From the NCBI GenBank assembly GCA_021767525.1, contig JAASTF010000081.1, positions 1 through 11,253 on the forward strand: DNA of 11,253 bases. The letters are read 5' to 3'. Of the stretch, positions 1-6,694 are shown one piece after another. Under the pieces are notes generated by a model. The model did no database searches. It worked only from the letters and a program-made list of their open reading frames with translations, and was not told the DNA's origin. Position 1 is the first letter of the stretch, and every line of letters begins with the position of its first letter. The stretch comes from Paracoccaceae bacterium. Lineage in GTDB: Bacteria > Pseudomonadota > Alphaproteobacteria > Rhodobacterales > Rhodobacteraceae. Both the position numbers and the translations under genes were made by a program.

Positions 1-23
1 CCCCCCCCCCCCCCCCCCCCCCC
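1..23. repeat. Homopolymer run of 23 C at window edge
   Basis: The first 23 bases are all C. The true length is unknown because the run touches the window boundary. It lies downstream of the ArsC-family gene (minus strand) and overlaps no gene that I can support. Read leftward on the minus strand it is poly-G. That is also what no-signal cycles of two-colour short-read sequencing produce at the end of a contig, so it may not be real DNA. Confidence 0.6.
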
Positions 24-27
24 GGTG

Positions 28-46
28 GGACGGGCGCCGCCCGTCC
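28..46 (-). terminator. Hairpin after the ArsC-family gene
   Basis: GGACGGGC and GCCCGTCC form a perfect 8-bp stem around a 3-base loop, starting 5 bases past the stop codon of the ArsC-family gene. There is no T tail on the minus strand; the run that follows is poly-G. The position suits the end of the DUF952-pyrD-ArsC transcript, but intrinsic termination is not assured. Confidence 0.5.
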
Positions 47-51
47 GAAAC

Positions 52-393
52 CTAATCCAGCAAATCCAGCACCGCCTCGGGCGGCCGGCCGATCACCGCG
101 CGGTCGCCCGCAATCGCCACGGGCCGTTCGATCAGCCTGGGATGCGCCGCCATCGCGGCGAACAGCGCCGCGTCGCCGGCGTCCTGCGTCAGCCCCGCCG
201 CCTTGAATTCGCGCTCTTTCACCCGCACCATCTCGATCGCCGGGCGGCCCAGCAGGGCGTGGACGCGGCGCAACTCGGCCTCGTCCGGCGCATCTTCCAG
301 ATAGCGCCGCACCTCAACAGGCCCGCGCTCTTCCAGCAGGGCCAGCGCCGCGCGCGATTTCGAACAGCGCGGATTGTGCCACAGGGTAATCAC
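52..393 (-). CDS. ArsC-family thiol reductase (YfgD-like)
   Basis: This 113-residue protein has the ArsC/thioredoxin-like fold signature. The N-terminus has H6-N-P-R-C10-S-K-S-R14, the usual active-site loop of glutaredoxin-coupled arsenate reductases, with C10 as the catalytic cysteine. R57, R90 (in ERPV) and R103 (in IGRPPE) match the three anion-binding arginines of that family. It is shorter than E. coli ArsC (141 residues) and nearer the YfgD subgroup, whose physiological substrate is uncertain. No arsR, arsB or acr3 is nearby, so an arsenic resistance role is not supported by context. The start is GTG at 393: this codon overlaps the pyrD stop (GTGA) and has a GGAG ribosome site 8 bases upstream. 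A second GTG two codons earlier (V-A-V-I-T) would place that GGAG too close. It is the last gene of the leftward DUF952-pyrD-ArsC unit. Confidence 0.9.
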   Translation of the reverse strand: MITLWHNPRCSKSRAALALLEERGPVEVRRYLEDAPDEAELRRVHALLGRPAIEMVRVKEREFKAAGLTQDAGDAALFAAMAAHPRLIERPVAIAGDRAVIGRPPEAVLDLLD

Positions 394-1448
394 AGCCACG
401 CCTCCCGTCCGGTGCCCACCGCCTGGGCCACGTTGTCGAACCCGTCGCGGGCCAGCAGATCGTCCAGCCCCCGCGCGATCCGGGCCGCCAGCGACAACCC
501 GCCAAAAACCAGCGCGGTATAAAGCTGCACCGCGCTCGCGCCGGCGCGGATCTTGGCATAGGCCTGCTCGGCCGATCCCACGCCGCCCACGCCGATCAGC
601 GGGATGTCGCCCGCCGTCAACTGGCTCAGCCGCGCCAGAACGCGGGTCGATTTCTCGAACAAGGGCGCGCCCGACAGCCCGCCCGCCTGGTCCTTCAGCG
701 GGCTTTGCAGCCCCTCGCGCGACAGCGTCGTGTTTGTGGCGATGATCGCGTCCACCCGCGCTTGCCGCGCCACATCCGCCACCTCGCCCAGCTCGGCATC
801 GCTCAGATCCGGGGCGATCTTCAGGAACACGGGCGGGCGGTTCGGCAGCCACTCGCGCGCCTCCATCACGCCGGCCAGCAGGGCCGACAGCGCCGCGGCG
901 CCTTGCAGATCGCGCAGCTTTTCGGTGTTGGGGGACGAGACATTGACGGTCGCGAAATCCAGCCACTTGCCGCAATGGGCCAGCACGCGGGCGAAATCCT
1001 CGGCCCGGTCGGCGCTGTCCTTGTTCGCCCCCAGGTTCAGCCCCAGCACCATGTCGCGCGGGCGCTGCGCCAGCCGGGCGGCAATCGCCTCCATCCCCTC
1101 GTTGTTGAACCCGAAACGGTTGATCGCGGCCGCGTCCTCGGTCAGGCGAAACAGGCGCGGGCGGGGGTTGCCTGGCTGCGGGCGCGGCGTGGCGGCCCCC
1201 ACCTCGACAAAGCCGAACCCCGCGCGCGACAAAGCCGACAGCGCGACGGCGTTCTTGTCGAACCCCGCCGCCAGCCCCACCGGGTTCGGCAGGCGCAGCC
1301 CCGCCACCTCGGTCCGCAGCCGGTCAGAGGTGACCAGCCCCGGCAAGGGCACCGCCCCCATCCGCAGCCCCAGCAGTGCCAGGCCATGCGCGCGCTCGGG
1401 ATCGACCCGGCGCAGGGCGGCCAGGCCCATCTGTTCGATCACGCTCAT
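390..1448 (-). CDS. pyrD: Dihydroorotate dehydrogenase (quinone), class 2
   Basis: This 352-residue enzyme oxidises dihydroorotate to orotate in pyrimidine synthesis and passes electrons to membrane quinone through FMN. Visible family signatures are AAGFDKNA (residues 60-67, FMN-contacting K65), NRFGFNNEG (110-118), and NVSSPNT (169-175), where S172 is the expected catalytic base of class 2 enzymes. FLKIAPDL (208-215, K210) and GVGGVGS (286-292) at the phosphate-binding end follow. The N-terminal helical stretch (about residues 1-45), rich in hydrophobic residues, matches the membrane-associating extension that separates class 2 from the cytosolic class 1 enzymes. Length is normal. The ATG start overlaps the stop of the upstream DUF952 gene (ATGA), and its own stop overlaps the start of the ArsC-family gene, so translational coupling is likely. 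Confidence 0.97.
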   Translation of the reverse strand: MSVIEQMGLAALRRVDPERAHGLALLGLRMGAVPLPGLVTSDRLRTEVAGLRLPNPVGLAAGFDKNAVALSALSRAGFGFVEVGAATPRPQPGNPRPRLFRLTEDAAAINRFGFNNEGMEAIAARLAQRPRDMVLGLNLGANKDSADRAEDFARVLAHCGKWLDFATVNVSSPNTEKLRDLQGAAALSALLAGVMEAREWLPNRPPVFLKIAPDLSDAELGEVADVARQARVDAIIATNTTLSREGLQSPLKDQAGGLSGAPLFEKSTRVLARLSQLTAGDIPLIGVGGVGSAEQAYAKIRAGASAVQLYTALVFGGLSLAARIARGLDDLLARDGFDNVAQAVGTGREAWL

Positions 1449-1783
1449 GCCACGCCCTCGGGGAACTGGTGCACGCCATCGACCAGCGGCAGGGGCGCCG
1501 ACCAGGCCACATCCTCGATCCGCATCGCTCGGTAAAGGTGCGGAAACAGCGCGCCACCCCGCGACGGCTCCCACCGCAGGGCATCGCCCATTGCGTCCGC
1601 CTCGCAGGCGATCAGCACCAGGCCGTCCTCGCCCGCGAAATGCTTGGCGGCGGTTTCCGCCACGCTCTCGGCGGTCGAAAAATGCACGAACCCGTCGGCC
1701 ACATCCACCGGCGCGCCCGGCGTTTCGCCGTTCTGCGCCAGCTCTGCCCATTCTTCGGGCCGGAAGATCTTGTAAATCAGCAT
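1445..1783 (-). CDS. DUF952 family protein
   Basis: This is a 112-residue soluble protein of the DUF952 family. The family pattern is clear: MLIYKIF at the start, DGFVHFST (residues 30-37), a helix with TAAKHF (45-50), then LRWEP (69-73) and LFPHLYR (79-85). No catalytic function is established for the family. As far as I recall, a Caulobacter member (CC0527) was placed structurally with the ADP-ribosylation fold, which would make H34 and the HLY segment candidate pocket residues; that is inference. I chose the ATG at 1783 because the family normally begins with M-[LI]-Y-K. The open frame extends 32 residues further upstream, but that part has no family resemblance. No strong ribosome site precedes it (AAGGG lies about 12 bases upstream). 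It is the first gene of the DUF952-pyrD-ArsC unit and overlaps pyrD by four bases. Confidence 0.88.
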   Translation of the reverse strand: MLIYKIFRPEEWAELAQNGETPGAPVDVADGFVHFSTAESVAETAAKHFAGEDGLVLIACEADAMGDALRWEPSRGGALFPHLYRAMRIEDVAWSAPLPLVDGVHQFPEGVA

Positions 1784-1906
1784 GACCGCTTGTTGCCCTT
1801 GCGCGGCCAGGCGGTCAAGCGGCATCGCACCGCCGGTTTGCTTTGACAGGCGGGGGGCAAGAGGGCACCCTTTCCCCAATCAACACAACCTAAAGGGAGC
1901 TGCCCC

Positions 1907-3478
1907 ATGTCCTTCCGTCACCTTGCCGGCGCGGCGGCGCTGGCCCTTTGCGCCGATGCGGCGCAGGCCGACTATACTCTGACCATCCTGCACACCAACG
2001 ACTTTCACGCACGCTTCGAACCGATCAGCAAATATGACAGCCCCTGCGCGTCCGAGGACAACGCCGCCGGCGAATGTTTCGGCGGCACCGCACGGCTTGT
2101 CACCGCCATTGCCGACGCGCGGGCGCGGTCGAACAACACGGTGCTGTTCGATGGCGGCGACCAGTTCCAGGGCACGCTGTTCTATACCTATTACAAGGGC
2201 AAGATGGCGGCCGAGTTCATGAACAAGCTGGGCTATGACGCGATGACCGTGGGCAACCACGAATTCGACGACGGCCCCGAGGTGCTGCGCGGCTTCATGG
2301 ATGCGGTGGAATTTCCCGTGCTGATGTCGAACGCCGATGTCTCGGGCGAGCCGCAGCTGGCCGACGTGCTGCGCAAATCCACGGTGATCGAGCGCGGGGG
2401 CGAGCGGCTGGGCCTCATCGGCCTGACGCCACAGGACACCGACGAGCTGGCCAGCCCCGGCCCCAACATCATCTTCACCGATCCCGTGGGCGCCGTGCAG
2501 GCCGAGGTCGACCGCCTGACCGCCGAGGGCGTGACCAAGATCATCGTGCTGTCGCATTCGGGCTATAACGTCGACAAACGCGTGGCCGCCGAAACCACCG
2601 GCGTCGACGTGATCGTGGGCGGGCACACCAACACCCTGCTGGGCGACATGGACCGCGCCGAAGGGCCATACCCGACGATGGTCAACGGCGTGGCCATCGT
2701 GCACGCCTATGCCTATGGCAAGTTCCTGGGCGAGCTGAACGTGACATTCGACGACGCCGGAAACGTGACCGCCGCCACCGGCGCGCCACTGATCATGGAT
2801 GCCGCCGTGGCCGAGGATCAGGGCACGGTCGACCGCATCGCCGAGCTGGCCCAGCCGCTGGACGAGATCCGCAACCGCGTGGTGGCCGAAACGGCGCAAG
2901 CCATCGATGGCGAGCGTGGTTTGTGCCGGGCGGGGGAATGCACGATGGGCAACCTCGTGGCCGACGCGATGCTGGACCGGGTGCGCGACCAGGGCATCCA
3001 GGTCGCCATCCAGAACGGCGGCGGCCTGCGCGCCTCGATCGACCAGGGCGAGGTGACGATGGGCGAGGTGCTGACCGTGCTGCCCTTCCAGAACACGCTC
3101 TCGACCTTCCAGGTGACGGGCGGCACGCTGCTAGCGGCGCTGGAAAACGGCCTGAGCCAGATCGAAGACGGGGCAGGGCGCTTTCCGCAGGTGGCGGGTA
3201 TGAAATTCACCTACAACCCGGCCGCCGAACCGGGCGCCCGCGTGAAGGAGGTGCTCATCATGGGCGCCGATGGCTGGGCCCCGCTCGACCCCGCGCAAAC
3301 CTATGGCGTGGTCAGCAACAACTATGTCCGGAACGGTGGCGACGGCTATGGGATGTTCGCCAGCGAGGCCACCGATGTCTATGATTTCGGCCCCGACCTG
3401 GCCGATGTCACCGCCGAATACCTGGCCCAAAACGCGCCTTACCAACCTTACCTGGATGGCCGCATCCGCGCCGAGTAA
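1907..3478 (+). CDS. Secreted bifunctional metallophosphatase / 5'-nucleotidase (UshA-like)
   Basis: This 523-residue protein is expected in the periplasm, where it removes phosphate from nucleotides so that nucleoside and phosphate can be taken up. Residues 1-21 form a signal peptide ending AQA, with predicted cleavage before D22. C15 is preceded by L-A-L, which is not a good lipobox. The N-terminal metallophosphatase domain has HTNDFH (D32, H34), GGDQ (D85), GNHEFD (N117, H118), LSHSG (H217) and GGHTN (H240), the full set of dinuclear metal ligands. The C-terminal 5'-nucleotidase domain (about 325-505) has QNGGGLRAS (369-377), LPFQNTL (392-398) and NGGDGYGMF (476-484), typical of the nucleoside-binding half. 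AAAGGGAG precedes the ATG. A TTGACA at 1843-1848 could be a -35 box, but no convincing -10 follows. The gene diverges from the DUF952 unit and ends at a strong hairpin. The exact substrate cannot be fixed from sequence. Confidence 0.95.
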   Translation: MSFRHLAGAAALALCADAAQADYTLTILHTNDFHARFEPISKYDSPCASEDNAAGECFGGTARLVTAIADARARSNNTVLFDGGDQFQGTLFYTYYKGKMAAEFMNKLGYDAMTVGNHEFDDGPEVLRGFMDAVEFPVLMSNADVSGEPQLADVLRKSTVIERGGERLGLIGLTPQDTDELASPGPNIIFTDPVGAVQAEVDRLTAEGVTKIIVLSHSGYNVDKRVAAETTGVDVIVGGHTNTLLGDMDRAEGPYPTMVNGVAIVHAYAYGKFLGELNVTFDDAGNVTAATGAPLIMDAAVAEDQGTVDRIAELAQPLDEIRNRVVAETAQAIDGERGLCRAGECTMGNLVADAMLDRVRDQGIQVAIQNGGGLRASIDQGEVTMGEVLTVLPFQNTLSTFQVTGGTLLAALENGLSQIEDGAGRFPQVAGMKFTYNPAAEPGARVKEVLIMGADGWAPLDPAQTYGVVSNNYVRNGGDGYGMFASEATDVYDFGPDLADVTAEYLAQNAPYQPYLDGRIRAE

Positions 3479-3486
3479 TCCAACCC

Positions 3487-3521
3487 GCGCGGCGGCCCGC
3501 CCGGCCGCCGCGCCCCCTTTT
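3487..3521 (+). terminator. Rho-independent terminator after 5'-nucleotidase gene
   Basis: A perfect 11-bp stem (GCGCGGCGGCC at 3487-3497 with GGCCGCCGCGC at 3503-3513) has a 5-base loop and is followed by CCCCTTTT. It begins 8 bases after the stop codon, so the nucleotidase gene is probably transcribed alone and the next gene has its own promoter. Confidence 0.8.
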
Positions 3522-3572
3522 CCGCGCCGCGCCTTTGCCCTAGCGTGCCCCAAACACGAACGGGAGGCTTCG

Positions 3573-4559
3573 ATGCACGCGATCACCTATTCCACCTTCG
3601 GCGCGGCCGCGCAGGTTTTGCAGATGCAAGACCTGCCCACCCCCGACCCGGCCCCGGGCGAGGTTCTGGTGCGGCTGACGCATTCGGGCGCCAACCCTTC
3701 GGACGTGAAGGCGCGGGCCGGCAGCCGCCCCGGCGTGACCAAGCCGCCTTTCCCGCAGATCATCCCCCATTCCGATGGCGCGGGCGAAATCGTTGCGGTG
3801 GGCGAGGGCGTCGACGGCTCACGCATGGGCCAGCCGGTTTGGGTCTGGAATGGCCAGTGGCGCCGCGCCTTCGGCACCGCCGCCGAATACATCGCGCTGC
3901 CCGCCGAACAGGCCGTGCCGCGCCCCGACTGGATCAGCGCAGCCGCCGGCGCCACGCTGGGCATCCCCGGCCTGACGGCGGCCCATGCGGTGCTGGGCGG
4001 CGGTGACGTGGCGGGCCAGACGCTGCTGATCTCGGGCGGCGGCGGGGCGGTGGGCCACAACGCCGTGCAGTTGGCCAAATGGGCCGGCGCGCGGGTGATC
4101 GCCACCTGCTCGCCCCGCGACGAGGCCCGCGTGCGCGCCGCCGGGGCCGAACAGGTGCTGGATTACCGCGATCCCGACCTGGCCGGCAAACTGCTGGAAA
4201 TGACCGATGGCCGCGGCGTCGACCGCGCGGTGGAAACCGAGTTCGGCGTGAACGCCGCGATGCTGGCCGAGGCGGTGGCCGAAAACGGCACCGTGGCCGC
4301 CTATGGCTCGGCGCTGGACATGACCCCGGCGCTGCCCTTCGGCGCCTATCTGTTCAAGGCGATCACCATCGATATCCTGCTGATCTACCTGCTGCCCGAC
4401 GGCCCCCGGCAGGTGGCGATCGACGCGCTGCACCGCGCGATGAAAGAGGGCGCGCTGACCCCCTCCATCCATGCCGAATTCCCGCTGGCCGATTGCGCCC
4501 GTGCCCATGAATGCATCGAGGCCGGCGCCCGCGCCGGGGCGGTTCTGCTGACCATCTGA
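3573..4559 (+). CDS. NADPH:quinone reductase-like MDR oxidoreductase (zinc-free)
   Basis: This 328-residue protein belongs to the medium-chain dehydrogenase/reductase superfamily, in the zeta-crystallin/quinone oxidoreductase branch. The N-terminal GroES-like domain (about 1-125) has SGANPSDVKAR (38-48) and IPHSDGAGEIVAVG (64-77). The Rossmann domain starts near 148, with SGGGGAVGHNAVQLAKWAG (154-172) as the nucleotide-binding loop. The structural and catalytic zinc cysteines of alcohol dehydrogenases are absent, as expected for quinone-reductase types that use NADPH. LDYRDPD (196-202) follows the cofactor region, as in the family. The real electron acceptor is unknown. The ATG at 3573 has a GGGAGG ribosome site 5 bases upstream; an open frame continues upstream but crosses the preceding terminator and has no family similarity. 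It is transcribed alone and converges with the membrane-protein gene. Confidence 0.93.
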   Translation: MHAITYSTFGAAAQVLQMQDLPTPDPAPGEVLVRLTHSGANPSDVKARAGSRPGVTKPPFPQIIPHSDGAGEIVAVGEGVDGSRMGQPVWVWNGQWRRAFGTAAEYIALPAEQAVPRPDWISAAAGATLGIPGLTAAHAVLGGGDVAGQTLLISGGGGAVGHNAVQLAKWAGARVIATCSPRDEARVRAAGAEQVLDYRDPDLAGKLLEMTDGRGVDRAVETEFGVNAAMLAEAVAENGTVAAYGSALDMTPALPFGAYLFKAITIDILLIYLLPDGPRQVAIDALHRAMKEGALTPSIHAEFPLADCARAHECIEAGARAGAVLLTI

Positions 4560-4564
4560 GCTGG

Positions 4565-4610
4565 CGAAGCGCCCGCGCGGGCGCTTCGGACGCGGGCGTG
4601 CGCCCGCGTC
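4565..4610. terminator. Two adjacent perfect hairpins between convergent genes
   Basis: The first element is a perfect 24-bp palindrome at 4565-4588 (core GCCCGCGCGGGC). The second follows directly at 4589-4610, with 10-bp arms GACGCGGGCG and CGCCCGCGTC around TG. They fill the gap between the quinone-reductase gene (+) and the convergent membrane-protein gene (-), and the last two bases lie within the stop codon of the latter. There is no clean T tail on either side, so this could be a bidirectional terminator or a barrier against read-through. Confidence 0.65.
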
Positions 4611-5196
4611 ACTCCGTCTTTGAAACCCGCTCGCGCGAGGCGGCCAGCCCGTCCTCGAACCCCTCCGCATCGCCATAATCCAGGAACCCGGCGTAATGCC
4701 CGTGCCGCCCGTCCACACGGGCGGCGTGCTTGATCGGGCACCAATAGGCCTCGGTCCGGCCGGCGATTTCGCGCACATAGGCGACCAGCCCGTTGGCATA
4801 GCCACAATAGACGCAGTTCAGCTTTTGCAGCGCGTTCAGATAGGCCAGGTGATGCCGGTCGATGCGGATATGATCGCGCCGGCGGACCTTGGGGATGCCG
4901 TAGACCGGGAAACAGACCGCCTGGTAGATCGTCACGAACAGGTCCAGCAAAACGAAGGGCACGATCATCGCATAGATCACCGGAGCGGTCAGAACGACCA
5001 GCGGGCGGGTCTGACGCAGGAACGTGCCCAGCCGCACCCGCATTTCTCGGTGGCGGCGGCGCGCCTCGTCCTCGAACTCGACCCGCCCCTGCCGCAGGGT
5101 ATAGCGAAACCGCTCGCCGCGGCGGCCGATTTCCTCTTCCAACTCGTCCTGCAATTCATGGATTCGGGCGACAAGGGTTTCGATCGTGCTGGGCAT
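4609..5196 (-). CDS. Unassigned membrane protein with CxxC...C motif
   Basis: I do not recognise a named function for this 195-residue protein. Residues 8-60 are highly charged and helical (HELQDELEEEIGRRGERF, then arginine-rich), likely a coiled coil. Residues 65-100 are strongly hydrophobic (PLVVLTAPVIYAMIVPFVLLDLF), enough for one long or two short membrane segments, ending in a basic KVRRRDH. The C-terminal part has C128-V-Y-C131, then W-C153-P-I-K-H157, spaced like a small metal-binding or redox knuckle. It ends in a polar tail. The ATG at 5196 follows AAAGGA at good spacing; an in-frame ATG 29 codons upstream is not backed by a ribosome site. The gene stands alone, converging with the oxidoreductase gene and diverging from the first VPLPA-CTERM gene. 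Zinc or thiol chemistry at the cytoplasmic face is inference only. Confidence 0.85.
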   Translation of the reverse strand: MPSTIETLVARIHELQDELEEEIGRRGERFRYTLRQGRVEFEDEARRRHREMRVRLGTFLRQTRPLVVLTAPVIYAMIVPFVLLDLFVTIYQAVCFPVYGIPKVRRRDHIRIDRHHLAYLNALQKLNCVYCGYANGLVAYVREIAGRTEAYWCPIKHAARVDGRHGHYAGFLDYGDAEGFEDGLAASRERVSKTE

Positions 5197-5288
5197 GGGT
5201 TTGTCCTTTGCGGTGTCGGGACGCAGACTAGCAGCAAAGCAACCGGCGCGGCAGCCCCGCGAAATGTGGCAAGACTGCGGCAATCCCG

Positions 5289-5318
5289 TTGATTTATGGA
5301 GTATCCTGATGTTATATT
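5289..5318 (+). promoter_or_regulatory. Candidate promoter of first VPLPA-CTERM gene
   Basis: TTGATT (5289-5294) and TATATT (5313-5318) are 18 bases apart and match sigma-70 type boxes. They lie in a markedly A+T-rich patch (about 5287-5357) in an otherwise G+C-rich window. Transcription would begin roughly 30 bases before the ATG at 5358. TTAA-N7-TTTA at 5317-5331 overlaps the -10 end and resembles the CtrA consensus TTAA-N7-TTAA with one mismatch. Confidence 0.4.
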
Positions 5319-5357
5319 AACGAAATATTTACCATTAATCAGACTTGGGGACATTGA

Positions 5358-5909
5358 ATGAAACCTCTCAAAACTCTTGCACTTTCCGCGGCGACCGTGG
5401 CGGCCCTGGCCGCTCCGGCGGCGGCCGTCACCTTCGATGGCGGCACGCAAACCAACGTGTTCGACTCGGGCATCACGCTCGATTTCGATTTTCTGGGCAT
5501 GTCGCCCGCATCCGGTGACGTGACCGTGACCGTCAACGCCTCGGGCGACCTGGCTTTTGACGCGAACGAAAACATCACCGTGCTGATCGGCGCGCTGGGC
5601 GGCGCGCTGACGACGCTGGGCACCGCATTCGGCTCGGTGACGGGGTTGACGACCTATACCTGCGGCGGCGTCTATGCCTGTGCCGGTGGCACCGCCACCT
5701 TCACCGTGTCCGAAGGTCTGTTCAACAGCTTCGGCAGCGATGTGCAGGTCAGTCTGCTGCTGGGCTCGGGCGTGAACGACTTTACCGACAACAGCGCGCA
5801 GGTGCTGCTGGATTATACCCCCAGCGCCGTGCCGCTGCCGGCCAGCCTGCCGCTGGCGCTGATGGGTCTGCTGGGCCTGGTGGGCGTCGCCCGTCGCCGC
5901 AAGGCCTGA
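5358..5909 (+). CDS. VPLPA-CTERM sorting domain protein, copy 1
   Basis: This is a 183-residue secreted protein. Residues 1-23 are a signal peptide (K5, hydrophobic core, APAAA before V24). The tail is a textbook VPLPA-CTERM: V158-P-L-P-A162, a hydrophobic helix (164-177) and the basic end ARRRKA. In Rhodobacterales such tails are thought to be cut by a dedicated exosortase (XrtD type), with the product going to the surface or extracellular matrix; no exosortase is in this window. The mature part (24-157) is rich in G, T, V, D and S, looks beta-rich, and has a cysteine pair C102-x5-C108 that could form a disulfide. The binding partner or role is unknown. It is paralogous to the next gene. The start follows GGGGA 5-8 bases upstream. 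A terminator separates it from copy 2, so each copy is likely its own transcript. Confidence 0.9.
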   Translation: MKPLKTLALSAATVAALAAPAAAVTFDGGTQTNVFDSGITLDFDFLGMSPASGDVTVTVNASGDLAFDANENITVLIGALGGALTTLGTAFGSVTGLTTYTCGGVYACAGGTATFTVSEGLFNSFGSDVQVSLLLGSGVNDFTDNSAQVLLDYTPSAVPLPASLPLALMGLLGLVGVARRRKA

Positions 5910-5955
5910 TCGCCACCAAGGGCAGGGCCGCCGGCCCCGGCCTTTGACACAAGAC

Positions 5956-5991
5956 AAGGGGCGCTTGGCCAGTCGGCCGGCGTCCCTTTTT
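5956..5991 (+). terminator. Rho-independent terminator after VPLPA-CTERM copy 1
   Basis: AAGGGGCGC at the 5' side pairs with GCGTCCCTT on the 3' side (one G-T pair). After a small bulge an inner GGCC/GGCC stem closes a 4-base loop, and the 3' arm runs into TTTTT. It sits 47 bases past the stop codon. Confidence 0.75.
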
Positions 5992-6087
5992 CCTGCGCGC
6001 TGCCCGGTCCAGGCGCTGCGCGGGCCATGCCACAGAATTAACCAATTTCGACCGCACAACCCCCGCATTGTTCACCGATATTGTTGG

Positions 6088-6109
6088 TTAACAGAGTTAG
6101 GGGAATTTT
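6088..6109 (+). promoter_or_regulatory. Leader of VPLPA-CTERM copy 2, shared with copy 1
   Basis: The bases before the ATG at 6110 (TTAACAGAGTTAGGGGAATT) align with those before copy 1 at 5335-5357 (TTAATCAGACTTGGGGACATT) with a few substitutions and single-base gaps. Both include the GGGGA ribosome site. The similarity suggests that the duplication carried the leader along. Further upstream, at 6038-6045, lies TTAACCAA, close to the CtrA half-site TTAACCAT. I could not pick a convincing -35/-10 pair for this gene. Confidence 0.45.
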
Positions 6110-6667
6110 ATGCAAACCCTCAGAAATATGATTTTCGCGCTGTTCGCGCTGGTCGCCCTGGCACTGCCTGCGGCGGCGATCACCGTTGATGGCGGCACGC
6201 AAACGGGTGTCTTCCGGCCCAATGGCACGGTCGAATTCGACTTTACCGGCCTGCGCTCCTCGACCGGCGATGTGCTGGTGACGGTCACCGCCTGGGGCGA
6301 CCTGGCGCTGGACCGGAACGAGGATATCACGGTGCTGATCGGTGCGCTGGGCGGCCCGCTGACATCGCTGGGCACGATCTTTGGCAGTTACGAACCGGCG
6401 CAAGGCGATTCGATCTATGGCTGCGACCGGCGCTTTGCCTGTGTCTACGGCATCCGCGATTTCACCCTGACCGCCGACCAGTTCAACGGCTTCGGCACCG
6501 ATCTGACCGTGGTGCTGGATCTTGGACGCGGCGTGAACGGCTTTGATCCCAACGGCGGGCAGATCACGCTGGCCTATGCGGCCGTGCCGCTGCCGGCCAC
6601 GCTGTCGCTGTCGCTGCTCAGCCTGTTGGGCCTGACCATCGTGGCCCGCCGCCGCAAACGCGGCTGA
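6110..6667 (+). CDS. VPLPA-CTERM sorting domain protein, copy 2
   Basis: This 185-residue protein is a paralog of the preceding gene with the same layout: signal peptide 1-23 (ALPAAA before I24), a beta-rich mature region, V159-P-L-P-A163, a hydrophobic helix and a basic RRRKRG end. Over residues 24-93 the two copies align without gaps and share 46 of 70 positions by my count, including DGGTQT (27-32) and ITVLIGALGG (73-82). The central part differs, but the cysteine pair keeps its spacing (C105-x5-C111). The end of the mature region and the sorting helix are less alike. The likely fate is exosortase processing and release to the cell surface or matrix; the function is unknown. Its own terminator follows directly. 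Confidence 0.9.
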   Translation: MQTLRNMIFALFALVALALPAAAITVDGGTQTGVFRPNGTVEFDFTGLRSSTGDVLVTVTAWGDLALDRNEDITVLIGALGGPLTSLGTIFGSYEPAQGDSIYGCDRRFACVYGIRDFTLTADQFNGFGTDLTVVLDLGRGVNGFDPNGGQITLAYAAVPLPATLSLSLLSLLGLTIVARRRKRG

Positions 6668-6694
6668 CCGCGCGGCCTCGGGCCGGGACATAAG

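Noticed and set aside
52..393. Arsenic resistance locus
   Set aside because: Only one ArsC-family gene is present, of the short YfgD-like type, with no arsR, transporter or other ars gene.
604..1785. Long plus-strand open frame opposite pyrD
   Set aside because: It is a G+C-driven shadow: its translation is rich in R, S, P and A with no domain pattern, while the opposite strand encodes clear pyrD and DUF952.
1880..2899. Minus-strand open frame inside the 5'-nucleotidase gene
   Set aside because: Histidine- and glycine-rich shadow translation opposite a gene with full catalytic motifs.
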